Position numbers and translations under genes: made by a program. The notes under the pieces are model-generated. The model did not search any database. It was not told where the DNA came from and saw nothing but the letters and a program-made list of their open reading frames with translations. DNA of 64,000 nt from CAYRUZ01 sp964427895 (GTDB lineage: Bacteria; Patescibacteriota; Gracilibacteria; Peribacterales; Peribacteraceae), in the NCBI GenBank assembly GCA_964427895.1, contig CAYRUZ010000001.1, forward strand, positions 113,479 to 177,478, given 5' to 3'. Numbering within the stretch: position 1 is the stretch's first letter; each line of letters opens with the position of its first letter. Below are positions 58,973 through 64,000 of this stretch, in pieces.

Positions 58973-59793
58973 CACAGCGAGAGGAAGTAGTTTACGAGGA
59001 CGTACGATGCGAGGATGACTGCTGTCGCGACCGCTGCCGTGAGCATCACCTTCTTGGCTCGCTCGCGCAGCGATTCGTCGATGGACAGGATGAGGAACAC
59101 GCCTGCTGCGACGAACGACAGCACGGCCAGTGCGCCGAACATGGTCAGGAGGAAGTTGGCGAATCCCCGTACTTCTTCGCTCAAGCCCACACTGCCGGCG
59201 CCCGGGAACAGCGCGCCGACGATCGGGTCGACCACCAGGATGACGGCCACGCCGAAGAACGAATTGATCAGGTTTTTCTGGGCGCGGGATTTGTCTCCGC
59301 CCTCCTCGCCGATGTTCACGATGAGGCGGAAGCCCTGGACGACGATGACCGATGTAACGATCGCCGCGAGCGCGCACTTGAAGTAGAACACCATGTTGCC
59401 GATGCCTTCGTTCAACGGCTCGGGATTGACGAGAGTTGCGCGCGCGCTGCTGCCGAATGCGTCGACGATGAACGTCGCCAAGCTCACCATCGCGCATGCG
59501 TAGATGATCTGGCGGTACATGTCCTTGGCCTCTTTCTCCGATCCCTCGTTCTCCGCTTCGGTCACCAGACGCCAGCCGGCATAGAACAATTCCCACAGCG
59601 CGAGGGCGATGAAGATCGTGCGCATCGCCGGAAATACGAAATCGATGAGATAATCACTCACGCTGTCGAACCCTCCCGGACTACAGGGCAATCCCGGTAT
59701 GGGACACGGATTCGGGGCCGCAACTTGGGCGTGGACGAGCACAGGGAGCAACAGTCCTGCGGCGCCGGCGAGGAGAAGGCGAGAGAAACGCAT
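58972..59793 (-). CDS. VirB2/TrbC-like polytopic membrane protein
   Basis: 273 residues. A signal peptide (LLLAGAAGLLLPVLVHAQ), a Cys/Pro-rich exported loop (NPCPIPGLPCSPGG) and about six membrane helices in units resembling its neighbour: SEKEAKDMYRQIIYACAMVSL, KSRAQKNLINSFFGVAVILV and LRERAKKVMLTAAVATAVILA. It is coupled to the downstream paralogue by overlapping TGATG. TATAAT (59810-59805) lies 11 bases before the ATG, with AAGGA between them. Confidence 0.55.
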   Translation of the reverse strand: MRFSRLLLAGAAGLLLPVLVHAQVAAPNPCPIPGLPCSPGGFDSVSDYLIDFVFPAMRTIFIALALWELFYAGWRLVTEAENEGSEKEAKDMYRQIIYACAMVSLATFIVDAFGSSARATLVNPEPLNEGIGNMVFYFKCALAAIVTSVIVVQGFRLIVNIGEEGGDKSRAQKNLINSFFGVAVILVVDPIVGALFPGAGSVGLSEEVRGFANFLLTMFGALAVLSFVAAGVFLILSIDESLRERAKKVMLTAAVATAVILASYVLVNYFLSL

Positions 59794-59896
59794 GAAATCC
59801 TTCTATTATAGCCTAAAAACGCCCTTTTCACCAGTGGAGGAAAAAGCTCGCCTGAGCGTTGCGCGTTTCGGCGGTTCTGCGTACAATCCGTGGCCC

Positions 59897-60589
59897 ATGG
59901 CCACGTTTGCCCCCCTTCGCAGTCAACCCATCACCCTGGAGCCCTCCAAGGAGGCAGCGGTGTACGGTCTTTTGGCTGTCGCCATGGCCGTGAGCGCCGC
60001 CGGCATTTTCCTCGGTCTGAGTTACGCCGTGCCGCTGATTTCGTCCGGTTTGGCCCTCATCCTCCTGCTCGTTGAGTTGGGCGTGCTGCTCACATCGCGC
60101 CTGTGGATGAACATCTCTCCGCTCAATTACATCCTTTTCGGCGTCGTGCCGTTCTTATCGGGTTTCACCATCGCCCCGTACATCCTGTATTTGTTGCAGG
60201 GCTACGCGAACGGCGGAACGATCCTGCTCAATGCGACGCTCGCCACCGCGTGCCTTACGGCTGCCGGGGCCGTCCTCGGTCGCGCCACGAACATCAATCT
60301 CTCCGGCCTCAGCGGCATCCTCCTGGTGTCCATCATCGGATTGCTCGTGTTGGGCATCCTGCAGATCTTCGTTCCGGCCCTCCAGACGACACTCGGCGAA
60401 ATGATCATTTCGGGCTTAGGAATCGTTGTTTTCAGCATCTATATCGCCTTCGACGTGCAGCGTGCAGAGCGCCTGGCCCGCACCGGCGCCAATCCGTTCA
60501 TGCTGGCACTGAGTCTCTACCTGGACATCTTCAATCTTTTTCTCTACATTCTGCGCTTCATGGTGGCCGTTTCTGGCCGCCGCGATTAA
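59897..60589 (+). CDS. Bax inhibitor-1 (YccA/TMBIM-like) membrane protein
   Basis: 230 residues, seven membrane helices. The C-terminal part is diagnostic: MIISGLGIVVFSIYIAFDVQR (in part), then ALSLYLDIFNLFLYILRFM with the conserved Asp residues of the BI-1 ion channel family. Bacterial members (YetJ/YccA) are pH-sensitive calcium leak channels or modulators of FtsH. TACAAT (59882-59887) ends nine bases before the ATG at 59897; upstream codons belong to the divergent gene's promoter region. Confidence 0.9.
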   Translation: MATFAPLRSQPITLEPSKEAAVYGLLAVAMAVSAAGIFLGLSYAVPLISSGLALILLLVELGVLLTSRLWMNISPLNYILFGVVPFLSGFTIAPYILYLLQGYANGGTILLNATLATACLTAAGAVLGRATNINLSGLSGILLVSIIGLLVLGILQIFVPALQTTLGEMIISGLGIVVFSIYIAFDVQRAERLARTGANPFMLALSLYLDIFNLFLYILRFMVAVSGRRD

Positions 60590-60610
60590 CGCAGTTCCTC
60601 CCCCTCTCGT

Positions 60611-60796
60611 ATGGCCAAGCGCCCTACACCCAAGAAGAAGCGTGCGAAACGCGCAACCCGGCTGCAGCACAGCCACTATCGCTCGCTCGAAGTAGCGCGC
60701 CTGCGCAAGCGTCAGTCCTCGCCGTACGGAGGCCCCGCTGAGCCGAAGAATCAAGGCGACAAAGCGCTCAAGAGCATCACGCGCATCAAGGCCTAA
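60611..60796 (+). CDS. Small basic protein, probable ribosomal protein L32
   Basis: 61 residues: MAKRPTPKKKRAKRATRLQH, then SHYRSLEVARLRKRQ and an Ala/Lys tail. The basic PKKK...RR start is like bacterial L32, and L32 genes often lie near the RNase III gene, as here. It has no zinc-ribbon Cys, and similarity beyond the N-terminus is weak. It lies 21 bases after the BI-1 gene and precedes nusB. Confidence 0.5.
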   Translation: MAKRPTPKKKRAKRATRLQHSHYRSLEVARLRKRQSSPYGGPAEPKNQGDKALKSITRIKA

Positions 60797-60852
60797 GCGA
60801 TTGAGCTGCAATTGACAGGCTCATTCGTTCCGACGACACTCCCCAGCGTCTC

Positions 60853-61263
60853 ATGGCCCGCCGCCGCCACCTCTCTCGAATCGCCGTCATGCAAGTGCTG
60901 TTTGAGCGTGAGCGGCGCAATGATTTGCTGCCTGCCGATGCATTGCAGCGTGATTCGGAGGAATTGGGCGAGATGGATGATGAATTTGCGAAAGAACTCC
61001 TCGAGGGCATCCTCAAAAACGAGCAGAAGCTGAAGGACGCCGTGCAGGCCCATGCGCCCGATTGGACGTTGGATCGGATGGACCCTATTTCCCGTTGTGT
61101 TCTGATGGTGGGGGCATACGAACTCCTGTGCGCGCGCGAGGCGCCGCATGCCGTCGTCATCAATGAAGGCATTGAAATCGCAAAGGAATTCGGAACCGAC
61201 GAGAGCGGGCGTTTCGTCAACGGCGTGCTTAACGCCATCGCCCAGGAGCAAGTGGAGAAGTGA
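60853..61263 (+). CDS. nusB: Transcription antitermination factor NusB
   Basis: 136 residues. RRHLSRIAVMQVLFERERR opens the first helix with the boxA-RNA-binding Arg patch. LDRMDPISRCVLMVGAYELLC and VVINEGIEIAKEFGTDESGRFVNGVL are family signatures. NusB binds boxA RNA with S10 (NusE) for rRNA antitermination; the S10 gene is at 63275-63700. It is followed by rnc, 27 bases away. Confidence 0.95.
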   Translation: MARRRHLSRIAVMQVLFERERRNDLLPADALQRDSEELGEMDDEFAKELLEGILKNEQKLKDAVQAHAPDWTLDRMDPISRCVLMVGAYELLCAREAPHAVVINEGIEIAKEFGTDESGRFVNGVLNAIAQEQVEK

Positions 61264-61290
61264 ACCGCGACTCCGCTACACTGCACGTAC

Positions 61291-61977
61291 ATGCAACCGA
61301 CGTCCTTCGTCCTTCTGGAGCGCGCGATCGATTGTCCCTTCCGCAAGAAGGATCTGCTCGCCCAGGCTCTCACGCACCGCAGCGCAGTGCGCGAAACCCG
61401 CATGCATGGTCATAACGAGCGCCTGGAGTTCCTCGGCGACGCAGTGTTGGAATTGGTCACGACGGAGTACCTCTACAACCTCTCGAGCAAACCCGAGGGG
61501 GAGCTCACCAATTGGCGTTCGGCGCTGGTGCAACGCGAGCATTTGGCGACGGTCGGCCGCGAACTGAAATTGGGCGAATATCTTCTGATGAGCCGCGGCG
61601 AAGAGGCGAGCGGCGGCCGGGAGCGCGATTCGTTGTTGGCCAACGCCCTCGAGGCACTCATCGGCGCCATCTACCTCGACAGGGGATTCGAAGCCGCCAG
61701 CATTTTCTGTCACAAATTCATCCTCCAGCGTTTGCACGGATTGTTGGCGCAGGGCAAGGATCGCGACGAGAAGAGCGTCTTCCAGGAGCGTGCCCAGGAC
61801 AAAATGGGTATCACGCCCCACTACGAGACCATTGCGTCCGTCGGCCCGGACCACGAGAAATCCTTCACATGCGCTGTGTTCATCGGCAGCGAAAAGGTGG
61901 CCGAAGGGACGGGTAGTTCCAAACAGCGCGCAGAGCAGGCGGCTGCGAAGGCCGGCCTGAAGGCGAAGGGTTGGTAA
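61291..61977 (+). CDS. rnc: Ribonuclease III
   Basis: 228 residues. The RNase III signature ERLEFLGDAVLELVTTEYLY, second metal site ANALEALIGAIYLDRGFEAA, and a C-terminal double-stranded-RNA-binding domain (HYETIASVGPDHEKSFTCAV, GSSKQRAEQAAAKAGL). It processes rRNA and structured RNAs. TACACT (61277-61282) ends eight bases before the ATG, suggesting a start within the operon. Confidence 0.97.
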   Translation: MQPTSFVLLERAIDCPFRKKDLLAQALTHRSAVRETRMHGHNERLEFLGDAVLELVTTEYLYNLSSKPEGELTNWRSALVQREHLATVGRELKLGEYLLMSRGEEASGGRERDSLLANALEALIGAIYLDRGFEAASIFCHKFILQRLHGLLAQGKDRDEKSVFQERAQDKMGITPHYETIASVGPDHEKSFTCAVFIGSEKVAEGTGSSKQRAEQAAAKAGLKAKGW

Positions 61978-62018
61978 ACCGCTAGACGGAGGCAAAAAAA
62001 TCGCTAGGCTCATATCCT

Positions 62019-62558
62019 ATGTTCGATTTTCTCCGTGAACGGGCTGCCACGTATGCCGACCTCGTGGCACGCATGGGCCTTGAGTATCTGCCTCGGGTTC
62101 TCTTGGCACTCATCGTTTTGTGGGTGGGCTTCCGTCTCGTGCGTGTCGTCGTCAGTGGATTGACGCGTGGTTTCCATGGTCGTTCAGTCGACCCGTCGCT
62201 CGTCAGTTTCGTTGAAAGCTTCGTATCCGTGCTTCTTAAAATCCTGGTCATCATCACGGTCGCTAATATGGTGGGGGTACAGGCTACGTCATTCGTCGCA
62301 CTTATCGGCGCAGCTGGCTTGGCCGTGGGTCTCTCGTTGCAAGGGAGCCTCAGCAATTTGGCAGGCGGGGTTCTTGCCCTGTTCTTCAAGCCGTACGTCG
62401 TAGGTGATGAAATCGAGGCGCAGGGGCATCGCGGTATTGTGGAGCGCATCGAGATGTTTACGACCATCCTCCGTCAGCAGGATGGTTCCATGGCGATAAT
62501 GCCCAATGGAGCTCTGAACAATGGCGTGATCGTGAACCACTCGCGGGGCAAAAAGTGA
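62019..62558 (+). CDS. Short MscS-family mechanosensitive channel
   Basis: 179 residues: two or three helices, the pore helix ALIGAAGLAVGLSLQGSLSNLAGG (in part) and the beta domain FFKPYVVGDEIEAQGHRGIVERI with MPNGAL. E. coli MscS is 286 residues; the C-terminal alpha/beta cage domain is missing and the protein stops soon after NNGVIVNHSRG. The gene is not obviously broken, so it is likely a natural short form. TAGGCT (62005-62010) ends eight bases before the ATG. Confidence 0.85.
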   Translation: MFDFLRERAATYADLVARMGLEYLPRVLLALIVLWVGFRLVRVVVSGLTRGFHGRSVDPSLVSFVESFVSVLLKILVIITVANMVGVQATSFVALIGAAGLAVGLSLQGSLSNLAGGVLALFFKPYVVGDEIEAQGHRGIVERIEMFTTILRQQDGSMAIMPNGALNNGVIVNHSRGKK

Positions 62559-62581
62559 ATACAATTTTTATACGATGAACG

Positions 62582-62606
62582 CCGCACCCGGGATTGCCGG
62601 GTGCGG
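62582..62606. terminator. Hairpin between convergent mscS-like gene and cdd
   Basis: CCGCACCCGG/CCGGGTGCGG with a five-base loop; a perfect stem but a poor T-tract on both sides. Confidence 0.5.
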
Positions 62607-62631
62607 TCGTTCGGTTTGGTCGCCCTTTGGT

Positions 62632-63144
62632 TCAGGCCAAGGCGTCGGCGCCGAAGGCCGACGGGCCGAAACTGAACGGCAGGAGCGATTCGATGCCTTC
62701 CATTCGCCGCACCGTGTCGCAGTAGCCGTCCATCAGCAGGACGAGGCGCTTACCGGCGAGGTCTTCATATTCCTTGATGACCTGACGGCAGCCGCCGCAC
62801 GGCGTGACCGGGTCCGTCCCACGGTACAGGTCTTCTTCGACCGTTCCGAGGCGGCCCGTCACGGCGATCGCGACGACGTCCTTCTTGTTGCCCATTGCCC
62901 CCACCGTGTTGAGCGCCACGCGTTCGGCGCAGGTGCAGAGCGGGTAGGCGGCATTCTCCTGATTGGCTCCGAGGACGATGAGCCCGGAGGCGAGACGTAC
63001 TGCCGCACCCACGCGGAATTTGGAGTAGGGCGAGTGGCTGTTGGCGGTTGCCTTCCGGGCCGCCATCACCAGCTCGCGGTCCAGCTGCGTGAGTTCACCG
63101 AGTGAGTAGTACTCCACCTTGACCGACAATTCCTCGCGATGCAT
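62632..63144 (-). CDS. cdd: Cytidine deaminase
   Basis: 170 residues. SPYSKFRVGAAV is the start of the fold. Zinc ligands and catalytic Glu lie in ENAAYPLCTCAERVALNTV (CAE), and the second ligand pair in VTPCGGCRQVI. It deaminates cytidine/deoxycytidine to uridine. The C-terminus is about 35 residues longer than in small tetrameric enzymes. AAGGAG six bases before the ATG and a leader of about 68 nt make it one of the few genes here with a classic ribosome site. Confidence 0.94.
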   Translation of the reverse strand: MHREELSVKVEYYSLGELTQLDRELVMAARKATANSHSPYSKFRVGAAVRLASGLIVLGANQENAAYPLCTCAERVALNTVGAMGNKKDVVAIAVTGRLGTVEEDLYRGTDPVTPCGGCRQVIKEYEDLAGKRLVLLMDGYCDTVRRMEGIESLLPFSFGPSAFGADALA

Positions 63145-63212
63145 ATCGAACTCCTTGAACAGAGGGTGTAACCAAACCGATGGTCCGAAGGACCGATTCC
63201 AATCGTGGAACT
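63145..63212 (-). promoter_or_regulatory. cdd 5' leader with hairpin
   Basis: About 68 bases containing a GGTCC-TTC-GGACC hairpin (63181-63193 region) and ending in AAGGAG. No known riboswitch is recognised. Confidence 0.35.
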
Positions 63213-63218
63213 TATAAT

Positions 63219-63246
63219 ATTATAAAATATATGTTTAAACTGGCAA
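63219..63246 (-). promoter_or_regulatory. cdd promoter
   Basis: TTGCCA (63246-63241), 16-bp A/T-rich spacer, consensus TATAAT (63224-63219); predicted start near 63212. Confidence 0.75.
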
Positions 63247-63274
63247 TAGATGAGAAATGGCTTCAATGAGCCGA

Positions 63275-63700
63275 TTACTTCATCTTGATCTCAATATCCA
63301 CACCCGAGGGCAGGGACAGAGACTGCAGCGACTCGACGGTCTTGAAGGTCGTCTCCGTCAGGTCGATCAAGCGGCGGTGCGTGCGCATCTCGTACTGATC
63401 GCGGGCGTTCTTGTGCACGAACGTCGACTTGTTGACGGTGAACTTGCGGATGTTCGTCGGGAGCGGGATCGGTCCGTGGACGACAGCGCCGCTGCGCTGC
63501 GCGGTGTCGATGATCTTCGCCGCTGCCTCGTCGAGGACGCGGTAATCGAACGCGCTCAAGCGGATGCGGATACCCGAAAGCGCCATCGGATCCTTGGCCT
63601 TCTTCTTGGTTTCCTTTGCAGGTTCGGCGGCCGCTGCGGGTGCAGCAACTTTCTTGGGAGTTGCGGACTTCTTTGCGGGGGCTTTCTTCGGAGTAGCCAT
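63275..63700 (-). CDS. rpsJ: 30S ribosomal protein S10 with basic N-terminal extension
   Basis: 141 residues against about 103 normally. The S10 core starts at about 42 (IRIRLSAFDYRVLDEAA) and includes GPIPLPTNIRKFTVNKSTFV and MRTHRRLIDL. The first 40 residues are Lys/Ala/Pro-rich (KKAPAKKSATPKKVAAPAAA), probably disordered and RNA-binding. S10 also acts as NusE with NusB. It follows tuf, as in the str operon, but the gene after it is cdd with its own promoter, not rplC. Confidence 0.95.
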   Translation of the reverse strand: MATPKKAPAKKSATPKKVAAPAAAAEPAKETKKKAKDPMALSGIRIRLSAFDYRVLDEAAAKIIDTAQRSGAVVHGPIPLPTNIRKFTVNKSTFVHKNARDQYEMRTHRRLIDLTETTFKTVESLQSLSLPSGVDIEIKMK

Positions 63701-63738
63701 AGCAGCGGGGAAGGAACAGGGGATAAAGGATGAGAGGC

Positions 63739-63759
63739 GGGGGAGGCGAGGCCTCCCCC
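63739..63759. terminator. Hairpin between tuf and rpsJ
   Basis: GGGGGAGG/CCTCCCCC with a five-base loop. There is no T-tract, so it may be an mRNA-processing or partial-termination structure. Confidence 0.35.
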
Positions 63760-63771
63760 GATCTCAAAGGA

Positions 63772-64000
63772 TTACTTGTTGATCTTCGTCACGACGCCGG
63801 CGCCGACCGTGCGGCCTCCTTCGCGGATGGCGAAGCGGGTGCCCTGCTCGAGAGCGACAGGGGCGCCGAGCTCGACCGTGAACTTCACGTTGTCGCCCGG
63901 CATGACCATCTCGACGTTGTCCGGAAGGGTCACGGAGCCCGTTACGTCCGTCGTGCGGATGTAGAACTGCGGCTTGTAGCCCTTGAAGAACGGCGTGTGG
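63772..64000 (-). CDS. tuf: Elongation factor Tu, C-terminal part
   Basis: The last ~75 residues of EF-Tu; the gene continues past the right edge. The domain 3 sequence is unmistakable: FFKGYKPQFYIRTTDVTGSV, VEMVMPGDNVKFTVEL and FAIREGGRTVGAGVVTKI. EF-Tu delivers aminoacyl-tRNA to the ribosome. It is upstream of rpsJ on the same strand. Confidence 0.98.
   Translation of the reverse strand, partial: HTPFFKGYKPQFYIRTTDVTGSVTLPDNVEMVMPGDNVKFTVELGAPVALEQGTRFAIREGGRTVGAGVVTKINK

Overview
The window is a 64-kb stretch of a GC-rich bacterial chromosome, probably a metagenome scaffold: there is one 100-N gap at 4963-5062. It holds about 80 protein genes, four tRNAs, two probable non-coding RNA genes and almost no mobile DNA. 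UGA is used as a stop, so recoded Gracilibacteria/SR1 are excluded. Many short secreted or membrane proteins of unknown function, SLH-domain proteins, a VirB2-like membrane pair, unusual domain fusions and mostly leaderless genes suggest a Candidate Phyla Radiation lineage such as Peregrinibacteria/Peribacteria. That placement is an inference from gene style, not a phylogeny.

Layout. 1-14 kb: SLH proteins, a membrane protein, DoxX-type proteins around the gap, tRNA hydroxylase TrhO, a DHH-like protein, a GNAT enzyme, an MFS exporter, a Gfo/Idh/MocA-type oxidoreductase and an aquaporin. 14-25 kb: an isoleucyl-tRNA synthetase carrying two histidine-phosphatase domains, three unknown genes, and a (p)ppGpp hydrolase-type Rel protein fused to a DMT (EamA-like) membrane domain. 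25-38 kb: metallophosphoesterase, UvrA, riboflavin and lumazine synthases, DMT permease, a tiny basic protein, a beta-solenoid membrane protein, ClpB under a perfect CIRCE operator, MsrA and an ABC-2 exporter. 38-47 kb: VIT-type transporter, secreted and unknown proteins, tRNA-Gln, tRNA-Arg and an FtsE-like ATPase. 47-56 kb: RsmG, PyrE, PheS, NUDIX, a family-4-like UDG, tRNA-Ala, a second tRNA-Arg, Gmk, a kinase-like protein, a roughly 380-nt structured RNA, an asparaginase homologue and a phosphohexomutase. 56-64 kb: a secreted propeller-like protein, two VirB2/TrbC-like membrane proteins, a BI-1 protein, a probable L32, NusB, RNase III, a short MscS channel, cytidine deaminase, S10 and the C-terminus of EF-Tu.

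Gene expression. The strongest window-wide signal is that a -10-like hexamer ends 6-9 nt before the start codon of about 29 genes, which predicts leaderless or nearly leaderless mRNAs. Only a few genes (the oxidoreductase at 11185, the unknown gene at 39133, cdd) have a good Shine-Dalgarno sequence and a long leader. This rule was used here to choose several starts, including non-ATG ones.

Most unusual content: the IleRS with two inserted histidine-phosphatase domains, the Rel-DMT fusion with a degenerate synthetase site, and the structured RNA with its own promoter and terminator upstream of the asparaginase gene.
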